Of a DNA stretch of 64,000 nucleotides, positions 23,329-35,689 are shown piece by piece. The translations under genes and the position numbers were made by a program. The DNA is from Cephalopachus bancanus (Eukaryota; Chordata; Mammalia; Primates; Tarsiidae): positions 8,171,501-8,235,500 of the forward strand of contig JAPVLO010000133.1 in NCBI GenBank assembly GCA_027257055.1, given 5' to 3'. The notes beneath the pieces were generated by a model that worked only from the letters and a program-made list of their open reading frames with translations, was not told the origin of the DNA and ran no database searches. Each line of letters opens with the position of its first letter. Position 1 is the stretch's first letter.

Positions 23329-23980
23329 CAGTGACTCCTGGGTATCTTCCAGATTGGTTCCAGGTCCCCTCCCCCATGCCAAAATCTACTATGCTCAAGT
23401 TCCACATATGAAATGGCATAGTACTTGCATATAATGTTTGCACATTTTCCTGTATACTTTTTTTTTTTGGAGTCAATGTCTCACTATGCTGACCAGACTG
23501 GAGTGCAGTAGCACAATCATAGCTCACTGCAGCCTCGACCTCCTGGACTCAGGCAATCCTCCTGCCTCAGCCACCATGCCAAGCCACCCAGCAAGTAGCT
23601 GGGACTACAGGCATGGGCCACCATGCCTGGCTAATTCTTGTATATTTTTTTTTCTTTTTGTAGAAACAAAGTCTCACTATGCTGCCCAAGCTGGTCTCAA
23701 ACTCCTGGGCTTGAGCAATACTCTCACCTTGGCTTTCCAAAGTGCTAGAATAAGCCACCGTGACTGACTCATATATACTTTATCTCTTCTAGATCACTAA
23801 TAATACCTAATACAAATGCTATGGAAATAGTCATTATACTGTATTGGCTTATACTGCACTGGCTTTTTATTTGTATCTTTTGGTTATTGTATTGTTATTT
23901 TTACACTTTAAAAATATTTTTGATCCACAATTGGTTGAATTTGTAGATATGGAACTCACAAAAATGGAGGGCCAAGGCTA
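23329..23980 (+). mobile_element. MER2-type (Tigger-family) DNA transposon, split by an Alu
   Basis: The left part (23329-23460) has 'GGTATC..CCAGATTGGTTCCAGG', 'CCAAAATCTACTATGCTCAAG' and 'GGCATAGTACTTGCATATAA'. The right part (23774-23980) has 'TCTAGATCACTAATAATACCTAATAC', 'TTTTTGATCCACAATTGGTTGAAT' and a GGAGGGCC end. Together they follow the MER2 consensus as I remember it. An antisense Alu sits between the halves. Confidence 0.82.
23461..23773 (-). mobile_element. AluJ-like element, antisense, inside MER2
   Basis: A poly-T start is followed by the reverse complement of both Alu arms (for example GGAGTGCAGTAGCACAATCA and CCACCATGCCTGGCTAAT). TATACTTT before it (ending 23460) and after it (23774-23781) looks like its target-site duplication. 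Confidence 0.9.
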
Positions 23981-24956
23981 TCAGTCTTATTTAGATAAAG
24001 AAAGAGTTATATTTCTAAATGTATGGGACATGCCCAGAGCAGTTCTAGAAGGAAAATTAAGCTTCAGATATCTTTAAGAAGGAGGTGAGCAACAACATGA
24101 GAAGGCAAAAACATGAGAAAGACTGTGTCGTGTGAGCAACTCCCTTGATGCAGTGATGTCCTCCAAGTATGTTATCAGGTGAGCCATCCCAGAAAGTCCC
24201 AAAGACAAAATTAAGATGCTAAATCAGGCGGTTCATTTGGCAGTTGAAAACACTCGGCGAGGAGCTTGGGGAAGGACATGAGGCAGCTGAGCACACTCAG
24301 GAGAGGGCACCAGCAGAGTGTAAGCACCAGACTTTTATTCACCACCTGGATCTTCATTCACCACCTGGACCTTCACCACCCGGATCTTCAGGCACTCTCT
24401 GTTGGAGGTGTGCCTTGGGGAAGCAGAGTCATGGACTGAGTGGTGGGATGCAGAAGAGAAAAGGTGTCTAGAGCCAGCATATGGCACTTGCTTGACCAAA
24501 GAGATGCAGGGACAAGCACCTGTGGTCACAGTTACAGCTTTCTGAGAATCATGATTAATAACTGAACAGTTGTGGGTTCTATCTGCATGTCTTGGGCAGA
24601 GTATCCAGGAGGCAGAATAGGCGTCACCATGGTCAGAAGATTGAAGACCTCATGGTCACTGAGAACCTTAGAAGTCTTGTGCATATGTAGAGAGCATCAT
24701 GGGTCTTAGGGGCTCATATCTTTAGTGCATTATAAATATTTGGTGTTTCATGATGCTTCCATATTTTATATTCTATGTTAAACACACATCTGCTCTGTTA
24801 AGTTTAGTCTGTGTCTAATACATCTCACAGTTACTAACTTGTTATTTATACTTTTACTTTCCTTGTTCTACAGTAGAATTGAATGTTCTAAAATAACTCA
24901 CCAAACACATATTGCAAAGGGCCATGTGTTTCTAAACAGAGAAAGAGAAGTGGTAA
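23981..24956. other. Intergenic, unrecognised, with a small 3-copy repeat
   Basis: No gene or clear family. At 24338-24390 the motif TTCACCACCTGGATCTTCA-like recurs three times with small changes. Confidence 0.5.
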
Positions 24957-25785
24957 CATGAACCAACACTTCTCAAAAGAAGACATACAAGCGGCCAACA
25001 GACACATGAAGAAATGTTCAACCTCACTAATCATCAAGGAGATGCAAATTAAAACTACACTGAGATACCACCTAACTCCAGTCAGAATGGCCATTATCAA
25101 TAACTCAAAAAATAACAGATGCTGGAGAGGATGTGGCGAAAAGGGAACACTTCTACACTGTTGGTGGGAGTGTAAACTAGTGCAGCCTCTGTGGAAATCA
25201 GTGTGCCAATTCCTAAAAGCTCTAAAAATCGACCTTCCAGATGACTTTGCAATCCCCCTACTGGGAATATACCCTGAAGAACTCAAATCACTCTATAAAA
25301 AAGATACCTGCACACGTATGTTTATCGCAGCATTGTTCACAATAGCAGGATCATGGAACCAACCATGCTGTCCATCAAAAGAGAACTGTATTTAAAAATG
25401 TGGTACATATACACAATGGAATATTACGCAGCCATAAAAAAGAACAAAATCATGAATTTCGCAGCAACCTGAATGGAACTGGAGTTTGTAATACTGAGTG
25501 ATCTCTCACAGAAACAAAGATCTGAGTATCACATGTTCTCACTCATAAGTGGACCTTGAACAACTATTGTAATACTATAAGAAAAGGATTGACAGTGGCG
25601 GGAAACTATGGGGGGTGGGCAAGGAGGGGAAGGAAGGTGGGATTAACGGTAGTTGATATCTGTCCAGGGACGGAGGGGCACACATCATCAACAAGGGTAC
25701 CTGCACAATGCATATTTGTATACCTAACCCTTAACGGTACCCCACAATTTTAAAATAAAAAATATATTAAAAAAGAAAAAACCAA
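24957..25785 (+). mobile_element. 5'-truncated L1, 3' end with A-rich tail
   Basis: ORF2 C-terminal and 3' sequence in L1 order: 'CTTCTCAAAAGAAGACATAC', 'CACTAATCATCAAGGAGATG', 'GAGATACCACCTAACTCCAG', 'CTACACTGTTGGTGGGAGTG', 'CAATGGAATATTACGCAGCC' and an A-rich end. The match to consensus is close, so it is younger than neighbouring L1 pieces. A 145-codon frame at 24958-25395 is the degraded ORF2 end and is not a host gene. Confidence 0.92.
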
Positions 25786-25959
25786 CAAAACCAACCATAT
25801 TAGGTAAAACTAATATGATACCAATATAACAGAGGTGCCATTCTGTAATTCTTAATGACTCTTAAAAGTAAGGGTCATTTATTTATTGTTTCTGACATAA
25901 AATTGTTTAGTAGTAATGTCAGTTTGATCTTTGAAAAAAATCATTAAAAAATAAAAGTC

Positions 25960-26720
25960 TCTAGTGAATGGGTAAAAGAAAAAAGAGGATTCTTATTTTA
26001 TAAATATATAGTAAAAGGGTGGATAATTAAGACATCACAGAGATTATAAAGATAATAAAATCACTATGATGTTCACATATATATGTTCATTTATATAAAT
26101 AAATTTGAAGGTCTAGATGAAACAACTAAATTTTTAAAAATATATAAATGAACAAAATGGGCACAAAAAATAGAGAATTTGAATAAGGTAAGTAGTCAAA
26201 AATCACAGCTTTAGATAATTTTACAGAAATTCTATCAAATTCATTGAGGAACAGTTCATTTTAATCTTAAAATATTTTCTAGATATATAAAATTTTCTAG
26301 AATATATAATTAAGGTGGCACCATAAATCAGGAGAAAATCATTTGATTAATAAATGTTGGAAAAACAGGCTCACAACACAGAGAAAAATAAAACTAGATC
26401 TCTAACTAATCTCACATAAAAGGTAGATTCCAGGGAGATTAAATATGAATTACAAAAGAGCAATCAATACATTTGCCAATAAAATGCATGAAAATCGGGC
26501 AGGGAAAGATTTCTCAAACAAATAGCATAAATCAAAAGGCAACCAAATATAAGTTTGTCTACAATAAAATTAAGAAAATCTGTTCAACAAGAATTAGTGT
26601 CTCATATAAAGCAAGTATCTTGAACTTACAAATGACAGAATGGAAGACAAATCTGACAATGAATGAATGTCTGGAATATATAAAGAACTACAGAAGAGGC
26701 AACATGGGTAGTCCAAAGGT
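25960..26720 (+). mobile_element. Old L1M ORF2 remnant
   Basis: Contains 'ACAGGCTCACAACACAGAG', 'AACTAGATCTCTAACTAATC' and 'AAATGACAGAATGGAAGAC', all diverged L1 ORF2 text. It is probably the same ancient copy as the fragment before the MER2-like element, split by the younger L1. Short open frames here are not genes. Confidence 0.6.
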
Positions 26721-27656
26721 TAGCAGGTAGACAAGGTAGGCACAGACTTGTTAGCGAGCAAGGAACTGCTTACTAAAACATCGCCTCTATTACACATGAA
26801 AACAGACTATTTCCAGAACCACCAGAGTCTGTACCCAATCTTGTGTGAAAGGGGAACCTGACTCAAAAGTTGTCACATATACGCTTGAGGAGAAAGCAGG
26901 CATCCCCACCTAAGGGAAAGCAACCCTCCTCTAGCTCATCGGAAAACTAGAAAAAATAGAGGAAAATAATCTGAAAGATCAGAAAGGAAACAAAGTCAAA
27001 GTTGGGAACTCGGCATATTGAAAAACACACAGAAGATAACTCTTGTCTGATGTGTGAGGCTGCTAAATGGTCATGGTGGGTGAAACCAAAACACTTAATC
27101 ACAACAGTAACAGCATGAAAAAACTCACCAACCTACCAGTCAGTTCATTATAAGAAACAGCCTGCCTGCCCTAGACTCAGAATATGTGTTGAAATCATTG
27201 AATCAAAAAAGGCACTTCAAGCACTTTAAAAGCAGGTAGACCTCTAGCCATTCTAGAACAATGGGTGTGTTGATTATTGAAAAGCCAGTCACCTCCTTTT
27301 CACACACACCCTGCCTTCCTCACACGTGGGCAGACATGTTTGGACCAGGCTACCTTCCTGTCTTTGCCGCAGAACATTGGATACTGACAGTTACCTGACT
27401 TAAGCTGGGCTAACCAAATTCTCTCTTTGAGAAATTCTAACTAAGAGACATAGAGACTACTAATTATAAGGTGATGGACCTTAGGGAGATGAGTCCATCA
27501 ATTGTTGCTTGATGATTCTTCATCTCTCAAGAGACCTGGCTGTATTTCTCACAACTGAATTCCATAATATTGCCCTGTGTTCTCACAATTAAACACCCTT
27601 TTTCTTAAAATAGTTTGGGCTTTTGTCCTAATATCACCCTGTGCCCTGACTGGAAT
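26721..27656. other. Intergenic, possible ancient repeat, unassigned
   Basis: The 27.3-27.6 kb part has the general look of an old LTR or L1 3' region, but I cannot name a family. No gene is visible. Confidence 0.35.
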
Positions 27657-27965
27657 AATTAGTTTAGTTTAGTTTAGTTTTGTTTTGAGTTGGAGTCTCA
27701 CTCTGTCGCCCAGACTGGAGTGCTGTGGCACGCTCCCGGCCACCGCAGCCTTAACCTGATGGGCTCTGGTCATCCTTATGCCTCGGCCTTCCAAATAGCC
27801 AGAACTACAGGTGTGTGCTACCACACCCGGCTAATTTTTGATTTACTGTAGAGACGAGGTCTTGCCAAGTTTCCCGGGCGGGCCTTGAACCCGTGGGCTC
27901 AGGCAATTCACTCACCTCGGCCTCCCAAAGTGCTGGGATTACAGACTGAGCCACTGAGCCTGGCC
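27657..27965 (-). mobile_element. Lineage-type Alu, antisense
   Basis: It begins with a T-rich tail (TAGTTT repeats), then GAGTTGGAGTCTCACTCTGT. It includes GTAGAGACGAGGTCTTGCC and ends in CCTGGCC. It carries the diagnostic differences shared by other copies in the window (see findings). Confidence 0.9.
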
Positions 27966-28648
27966 AACTAGTTTCTTAGATCATATATCTAAGCCCTGAA
28001 CAAAATGGACCAGACATACTCTTCTTACTCCCATGGGAATGCATTGCAGTGTCAAAAATATGTGCCCTGTCACAAAGAAGTTTTAGGTAAAAAGCTGCAG
28101 ATCATAAAAGCCCAGACAGTTTTCATTTCTTCTTCCAAATGAAGATAGCAGCTTTTCCAAAAAAGACAGATAAAAGGAGGATTCCATCTGAGGATATCAG
28201 TGAGAAACAGAATTTGGTTTTCTGAATCTTATTACAATAGGACATTGAATACTTGCTGAGGGCCTGCCTGTCCATCCTAACAGCTGAGAAGATTTTATTG
28301 GGCAGAAAAACTACCGGTAAAATAAAGAAATATTTGAACTGAAAGAAGACAGGGGATAACAGTTGCCAGATAACCTTTAAAACCTTCTCTGGAGGAACCC
28401 AACATGACAGATAAAATAGAACAATTGGAGAAGAATAGCATATATTTCATGGGAAATTATCTGGGAAGAAAGTAAAAAATAATTATTATATCTTACAACT
28501 ATTATGTGACAGAACACAGTATGAGAATAACAAGGTGAATCAGAAATTTAATAACAAATAGGAAAAATACTGTCACGTGGATATTAGAGTTGGAGAGACA
28601 GCAGCAATAGGAATATGTGATGCTTATTTTTTTAAGAAAAAAAGAATC
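27966..28648. other. Intergenic, unrecognised
   Basis: An AT-rich stretch without a recognisable gene or repeat family. Confidence 0.45.
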
Positions 28649-28931
28649 AAGCTGGACACAGTGGCTTGTACCTGTAATCCCAGCACTTTGGGAAGCGTAG
28701 ACTAGAGGACTGTCTGAGCTCAGATGTTCAAAACCAGCCTGGACAACTTGACAAGACCTCATCTCCACAATAAATAAATAAAATTAGCTGGTTCCAGCTA
28801 CTTGGAAGACTGAGGCAGGAGGATCGCCTGAGCCTAGCAGTTTGAGGCTGTGGTGGCCATGAGCAGTGTGCTACTGCACTCCAGCCTGGGGGACAGAGTG
28901 AGACTCCAACTCAAACAACAACAAAAAAGAC
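28649..28931 (+). mobile_element. Lineage-type Alu
   Basis: A dimeric Alu with GTGGCTTGTACCTGTAATCC in the left arm, ACAATAAATAAATAAAATTA as the linker, and GAGACTCCAACTCAAA before the tail. The right arm lacks part of the usual start. Confidence 0.9.
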
Positions 28932-28944
28932 TCAACTCGAAGAG

Positions 28945-30695
28945 ATGAAGACCAGAATTGTATCTTGCTTATGTGTAGAGAAATCATGGATTTCCTGTCC
29001 AACCCAGAAGTGGACACAGCAAGGATGGGGAAAGATTCTTAATTTTGACAGGCAAGGAGAATGGACAAATAAAAAAAAATTCCTCTCCACAATAAACTGG
29101 CATCCCCCAAGGCTATACCTTCAAGATAAGGATGAATTGGAAGCTCTGTAAGCAGGTGAAGCACATCATGAAGAAAAATGCACAGTGGAAACTCCTGTCT
29201 CTGATCGTGGTTGATCAGGTAATTCAGGTTAGCTTCCTCTCAGAAAACAGCTAAAAGCTTTGATAAAGTGTTCAAATCATCTTGTTAAGAGAAAAAAGGT
29301 GAAAAGAAAGAAAAGCCCCAGATTGAAAAACAACGAGAAAATAATGACCAAGAAAGGCAAGGGCTCTCAGACCTCCTTCACACTGACAGTATCTGCCAAT
29401 GTGAATCTTAATTTTGACAGGCAAGGAAAACACACAAGTAACAAAAAAATTCCTCCCCACAATAAATTGGCATCCCCCAAGGCTCTACCCTCAAGATAAG
29501 GATGAATTTGAAAGAAATTGCTCTTATGGAATGACAGTCCACTTCACTCCCTAGGTTATACTAGAGAACGTCAACTCTTGAGCTTGGTTTATGTTTTCCA
29601 GAAGTACTTCTGCTTCCAAGTGCCTGACAAAAGCAAACTATGTTATACAGGAGGAGAACTGAAACAAGAGAGATGTGCAAAGACAGAAGATACTGAAATG
29701 GCTATATTCAGATTATAAAACAACTTTGCTGACTATGTTTAAACACATTGAAAAGTTGAAGATATCTAAAAAAAAAACCAACTATACAAAGTGTAATAAA
29801 ATGGTAAAAGAACTGAATATAATTTCTACAATGAAACAATATAATATTTGAGAGACAGTTGATAAAACAGTTTTATTGGAGATTAGGCAGAAATAGAGGA
29901 TTCATGGAATGGAAGAAGAGTGAGAAAAATTTTCCAGAGTTCACACATAGACAGAAGAAACAGGGGAACATGGTCTAATCAAAAATAAAATAAATAGGTT
30001 GATTCTAAATATATGGAGATATATGACTTACCTGATAAATAATTCAAAATAACTGTCATAAATATGCTTAATAAGCTTAGGAAAATTATGCATAAGCAAA
30101 ACAAAAATATTAAAATTAAAAAAACAAATTTGGAGCTGAAGAATACAATATTTGAGTTGAAAATTTTACTACAGGGATTCAACAGCAAACTTGATTAAAT
30201 ATAATTAAAAATTAGTGAATTCAAAGGCATATCATTTGAAATTTTCCAGTTATAGGAACAAAAAGAGTGAAGAAAACCTAGAGAACTTATGAAATACTAT
30301 CAAGTGGACCAGTATATGCATTATGAGAGTTCCAGAAGAAGAGAAATAGAAAGAGTAGAAAGTTTATTTGAAGACATAAAGGCCCAAAATTCCTGAATAT
30401 GAGGAAGGAAATGGACATCCAGATTCAAGAAGCCCAAAGGACTGCAAGTAGAATAAAGCCCAAAAGATATTCCAAAATGAAGAGGCAAAGTGTATTACTA
30501 CAAAAAAATCAACAAAACACAAAGGAAGATAATGGGAGAATGGGTGGGTGGGTGGGGGGCACTACAAGATAGAAGACAACAACATGGCCATAATACGTTT
30601 TCTCTTTTAATAATTACTGCAAATATAAAATGGATTAAACTCCCAGTCTAAACACATTGACTGAATGGACAAAAAATAAGAGCCAACAATATGCT
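28945..30695 (+). mobile_element. L1M/HAL1-like element, 5' part and ORF1 remnant
   Basis: From about 29.7 kb the text follows the ORF1 region of an old L1: 'GATACTGAAATGGCTATATTC', 'AATTCAAAATAACTGTCAT', 'TTGAGTTGAAAATTTTACTA', 'GAGAGTTCCAGAAGAAGAG', 'CAAGAAGCCCAAAGGACT'. ORF2 start sequence follows at 30.6 kb ('AAATGGATTAAACTCCCAG'). All frames are broken. It continues after an antisense L1 insertion at 32061. Confidence 0.7.
29039..29510. repeat. Pair of about 100-bp direct repeats
   Basis: A unit beginning TTAATTTTGACAGGCAAGG and ending CTCAAGATAAGGATGAATT-like is present at 29039-29140 and at 29407-29510, with about 85-90% visual identity. The spacing is about 368 bases. It lies in the 5' part of the L1M/HAL1-like element. 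Confidence 0.85.
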
Positions 30696-32060
30696 CCTTT
30701 TGGGGCAAAATTTTATTCATTTCAATAGCTTTAGGGGCACAAACAGTTTTTGCTTACCTGGGCACAATGTACAGTGGCAAAGAAGTCTGGGCTTTAAGTG
30801 TATCTACCACTACCACCAGCACAAATTGTACTGACAGGTGATTTTTCATCCTCCACCCTTTCTCATTCTCCCCCGAGTTTCCAATGTCCATTGTACCATT
30901 CTATATGACTATGCAGATCTTTAGTTTAGCTCTCACTTATACATGAGAACATGTGGTGTTTGGTTTTCTGCTACTGTGTTAGTTAAATTAGGATGATGGT
31001 CACCAATTCCACCCAAATTGCTGCAGAAGACATTATTTCATTATTTTTTATGGCTGAATAGTATTCCACGGTGTGTGTGTGTGTGTGTCTGTGTATGTGA
31101 GAGACATTTTCATTATCCATTGATCAGATATTGGGCATTTAGATTGATTTCACATCTTTGCAATTGTGAACTGTGCTATGATAAATATACGAGTGCAAGT
31201 GTCTTTTTTTGTATAACACGCTCTTTTCCTTTGGGTAGATAGTTGGTAGTGGGATTGCTAGATCAAATGGTAGATCTACTCTTAGTTCTTTGAGAAATCT
31301 CCATACCAATTTCCACAGAGGTTGTAGTCCCACCAACAGTATATAAGTGCTCCCTTTTCTCTGCAACCATGCAAGCGCGTATTCCTTATGTTTTTAACTC
31401 ACGGCCATTCTGACTAGTGTAAAGTGGTATCTCATTGCAGTTTTAATTTGTATTCCCCTGATGATTAGGGGTGTTGAGTACTTTTTCACATGTTTGTTGA
31501 CCATTGTATATCTTCCTTTGAGAGATGTCTGTTCATGTCATTTGCCCACTTTTTAATATCTTTGCTTTTTTCTTGCTGATTTGAGTTCTTTGTAGGTTCT
31601 GGATATTAGTCCTTTGTCAGATATACAGTTTGCAAATATCTTTTTCCATTCTATAGGTTTCCTGTTTGCTCTGTTGATTATTTCTTTTACAATGCAGAAG
31701 CTTTTAGTTTAATTAAGTCCCACTTATTTATTTTTATTTTTGCTGCATTTGCTTTTGGGGTCTTAGTCAAAAATTCTTTGCCTAGGCCAATGTTCAAAAG
31801 AGTTTTTCCTAGGGTTTCTTCTAGGATTTTTATGGTTTCAGCTCTGACATTTAAGTCTCTAATCCATTTTGAGTTAATTTTTTATATGGTGAGAGATAGG
31901 GATTAAGTTTCATTTTTCTGCATGTAGCTATCCAATTTACTCAGCACCATTTGTTGAATAAGGTGTCCTTTCCCCAGTGTATGTTTTTGTTTGATTTGTT
32001 GAAGATCAGTTGGTTGTAGGTACACATTTTTTTAAAATTTCTGGATTCTATATTTGAGAT
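30696..32060 (-). mobile_element. 5'-truncated L1 inserted antisense into an older L1
   Basis: The + strand shows the reverse complement of an L1 3' end and ORF2 C-terminal part: 'TGGCTGAATAGTATTCCA', 'TGGGATTGCTAGATCAAATGG', 'GGTATCTCATTGCAGTTTTAAT', 'TCCATTTTGAGTTAATTTTT'. Flanking CCAACAATATGCT (30683-30695) and CCAATTATATGCT (32061-32073) form a diverged 13-bp target duplication. A (TG)n stretch lies inside near 31.08 kb. Confidence 0.85.
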
Positions 32061-33075
32061 CCAATTATATGCTTTCTAGAAGAGATTGTCTTTAGATTTA
32101 AATACATATGTAAGCTGAAAATGAAGAGACAGAAAAATATATTTCATGTAAATTGTAACCAAAGGAGAGCAGAGATAGCCATGCCTATATCAAACAAAAC
32201 AGACTTTATGTTAAAACTGTCACAAGAGAAAAAAAGTGACATTTTATAATAATAAAAGTATCAATTCACCAGAAAATTATAACAATTATAAAGATCCATG
32301 CACCCAAATATATAAAGCAAATGTTGACAGACCTGAAGGAAGAAATAGACAGCAACATCATAATCACAGAATATTTTAATGCCCCACTTTAAAAAATGGC
32401 TACAACATTCAAACAGAATATCAGTAAGGAAAAAAAGGATGTGAACAACTGTGCAGATCAGATGGACATAAAAGTCTCATGTAGAATACCATACCCAACA
32501 GGAGCAGAATACACATTCTTCTCAAATGCACACAGGATATTCTGCAAAGTAGATTACATATTAAGTCACAAGACAAGTCTTAACAATTTAAAATTAAGAA
32601 GACTGAAATAATATCAAGTTTTTTTTTCTGATCACAATAGAATAAGTCAAAATCAGTAAGAGAATTAAAGCTGGAAAATTTTTTAAAATGTGGAAAATTA
32701 AGCAACGCACTCTTGAGCAAACACTGAGTCAAAGAAAAATCAAAAGGGAAATTACAAAATATCTTTAGATAAACAAAATAAAAACAACATATTAAAACTT
32801 ATGGGATTCAACAAAAGTAAAAATAAGCAAAAAGTTAACAGCATCAGGTGCCCACATTAAAAAGAAAAAATCTAAAAGAAGTAAAATTGTCCCAGTTGGC
32901 AGAGGATGTGACACTATACATAGAAAACTCAAAGGTTCCTGGAAACAACTGTTAGAACTAATAACCAATTTACTAAGGTTATGGGATATAAAATCAACAG
33001 ATAAAAATTATTGTGTTTCTATACATTAACAATGAACTCACTGACAAAGAAATTAGGAAAAAATCTCAGTTATAA

Positions 33076-33076
33076 C

Positions 33077-33112
<36 letters not shown>
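33076..33112. repeat. (CA)n microsatellite
   Basis: About 18 CA dinucleotides within the old L1 ORF2. Confidence 0.95.
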
Positions 33113-33116
<4 letters not shown>

Positions 33117-34816
33117 AACTTAGGAATAAACTTGACTAAAGAGGAGAAAGATTCATACACTAAAATCTACAAAGCATTGATACAAGATATTTAAAAATAT
33201 GCACACAAACGAAAAGAAATTCTTTTTTTCATGAATTGGAAGACAATATTATTAAAATTTCTATGCTACCCAACGTTATTGACAGAGTCAATGCAATTCT
33301 TAGCAAAACCTCAATGGAATTTCTTGGCATAAATAGAAAAAGCAATTATAAAATTCATATGGAACCACAAAAAACTCTGAATAGAAAAAAGAACAAAGCA
33401 GGAGGCTTTACACTTCCTGATTTCAAAGGGTATTACGAAGCTAAAGTAATTTAAACAGTATAGTCCTGGCATAAATATGTATAGACCAATGGAACAGAAA
33501 AGAGAGCCCAGATATAAATCCACACATATATGATCAAGTAAATTTCAACAAGTGTGCAAGAATACACAATGGGAAAAGGGTTTTGGAAACACTGAGTATC
33601 CACATGCAAAAGACTGAAACTGGATTTCTAGCTTATAGTAGACACAAAAAACCAGCTCAAAATGGACTAAAGACTTAAACTTAAGTACTAAAACTGTAAA
33701 TCTACTAGAAGAAAACATAGGGGGAAAACTCCACAACACGGATCTAAGCAATAATGTTGCTTTGATATTAACACAAAAGCAAAATATCTGCAAATGGGGT
33801 TACATCAAACTGAAAAGCTTTTGCACAGCAAAGGAAACAGTCAACACAATGTAGAAACAACCTATGAAGTGGGAGAAAATAATTGCAAACCATACATCTG
33901 GTAAGGGGTTAATATCCAATGTATATATGGAGTTCAAACAGCTCAATAGCAAGAAAACAATCTGATTTTAAATGGACAAAGGACCTGAATAGACATCTCT
34001 CAAAAGAAGACACATGACTGGCCAACAGGTACATGAAAAATGATAAACATCACTAATCATCAGTGAAATATCACCTTGCAGCTGCTAGAGTGATTGTTAT
34101 TAAAAAGACAACCACTGTTGGCAAGGATACAAAGGGAAACTTTGCATACTGCTGTTGGGAATGTACATTAAAACAGCCAATATGAAAAGCAGTATGGATG
34201 TTCCTAGTTAAATCAGAACTAGAACTACCCTCTGATTCAGCAATCTCACTAGTGGGTAACATCCAAAGAGAAGAGAGCCAGTATGTCAAAGAGATGTCTG
34301 CACTCCCATGTTCAGTGAAGCATTATTCAACACGGCCAAGATATGGAATCAGCCTTGGCATTTACCAGTGGATGAACAGGTAACGCAAATGTGGTACATA
34401 CACACAATGGAATACTATTCAGCCTTAAAAAAAAAGGAAATTCTGTTATTTGCAACAACATGGATGACCCTGGAGGACATTATGTTAAGAGACCTAAGCC
34501 AGGCAAACACCACATTATTTCACTTATATGTGAAGTCCAAAAAAGTTGATATTACAGAGGGTAAAATGGTGGTGGGTAGGGAAAGGAACAGAGAGCCAAA
34601 GGATGAAAATGTCAGCTGGACAGAGGAACACTTTCAAGAGCTCCATTGTACAACATGGTGACTACAGTACATAACAATATATTGTGTTTCAATATATGAA
34701 AATACACGTATCTCAAAACATAAAATTGCTAATAGATTGCAAGTGTCCTTGCCACAAAAAAGTGAGGAAATACATATGCTAATTAGTTCAATTTCATCAT
34801 TCTATTATATACACAT

Positions 34817-35090
34817 CTTTTTTTTTTTTTTAATTGGCATCTCACTGCCACCCAGGCTGGAGTGCAGTAGCAAGTTCACGGCTACCTCAGCCTCCTCTAC
34901 CTTCCACCTCAGCTTTCCAAGTAGCTGGAACCACAGGCATGCACCACCATGTCCAGCTTTTTTTTTTTTTATTGTAGAGACGAGGTCTTGCCATGTTGTT
35001 CAGGCTGATCTTGAAGCCCTGAGCTCAAGTAATCCTCTCGCCTCTGCCTCCCAAAGTGCTGAGATTACAGGCATGAACCACTGTGCCCAG
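34817..35090 (-). mobile_element. AluJ-like element, antisense, in the L1 3' UTR
   Basis: It has a poly-T start, CCACCCAGGCTGGAGTGCAG, CCCAAAGTGCTGAGATTACA and an end at CTGTGCCCAG. The L1 3' end text is present on both sides, so the Alu entered after the L1. Confidence 0.9.
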
Positions 35091-35173
35091 CAACATATTT
35101 CAAAACACCATGTTGTATATCACTAATATATATAATTTTTGTCAATTAAATACATCAAAATTTTAAATAAAAA

Positions 35174-35640
35174 CTGAAATCAGAATTTCAAAAAGATACT
35201 GGCAGCCTCATGTTAACTGTATTCGCAATACCAAAGATGAGGAAACAATCTAGATGCCCATCAGCAGATGAATGGTTGGAGACGTGCAATTATTATTAAT
35301 ACAGAGGAATCATATACAGTTTTGAAAAGGAAAAAAATGCTGCAATACACTGCAGCGCAGATGAAGCTGGCAAGATTTCTGCTAAGTGAAATAAGTCGGT
35401 GAAAGGACAATTGTACATGTGATTGCACGTCTATGAAGCATTCAAGTACTGGAGTACCAGTGGTTGCTGAGGTTGGGGGCACGGGAATGGGGCGTTGCTA
35501 ATCAAGAGGCGGGGGGCTTTGGTTACAAGTGAGTCGGTTCTCTAGACCTGCTGAACCCCTGGTGCCTGCCATTGGTGACACTGTATCGTGCACTCAGAAC
35601 GTATCAAGAGGGTAGGGGTTCTCACCTCGATCAAGTTTTT
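35174..35640 (+). mobile_element. Another L1M 3'-end fragment
   Basis: Contains 'AGATGCCCATCAGCAGATGAATGG', 'TTTCTGCTAAGTGAAATAAG' and 'GTACCAGTGGTTGCTGAGG', diverged L1M 3' sequence. Confidence 0.6.
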
Positions 35641-35689
35641 CTTCAGTTGGAATGCTAACTCGTCATTCCAATTCCAAGGATGTACTCAC

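Larger units (their letters stand above)
32061..35173 (+). mobile_element. Old L1: ORF2 remainder and 3' end (resumes after insertion)
   Basis: ORF2 text continues directly after the antisense insert: 'GCTGAAAATGAAGAGACAG', 'TATATCAAACAAAACAGACTTTA', then the RT domain end ('GCTACCCAACGTTATTGACAGAG', 'GCAGGAGGCTTTACACTTCC') and the 3' UTR ('ACCATGTTGTATATCACTAATA'). Around 32.8-32.9 kb the order jumps, so an internal deletion is likely. A (CA)n tract lies at 33076-33112 and an Alu at 34817-35090. Frames of 70-117 codons are decayed ORF2, not genes. Confidence 0.82.

Noticed and set aside
23438..23767. 109-codon + strand frame typical of 'Alu proteins'
   Set aside because: A translated antisense Alu. 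Such frames are common and not genes. The same applies to frames at 34737-35126, 36049-36309, 56108-56455 and 63088-63385.
24958..25395. 145-codon + strand frame
   Set aside because: It is the decayed C-terminal end of L1 ORF2, not a host gene.
34308..34661. 117-codon + strand frame with NPWHLPVDEQ-like text
   Set aside because: L1 ORF2/3' UTR sequence inside an old retrotransposon.
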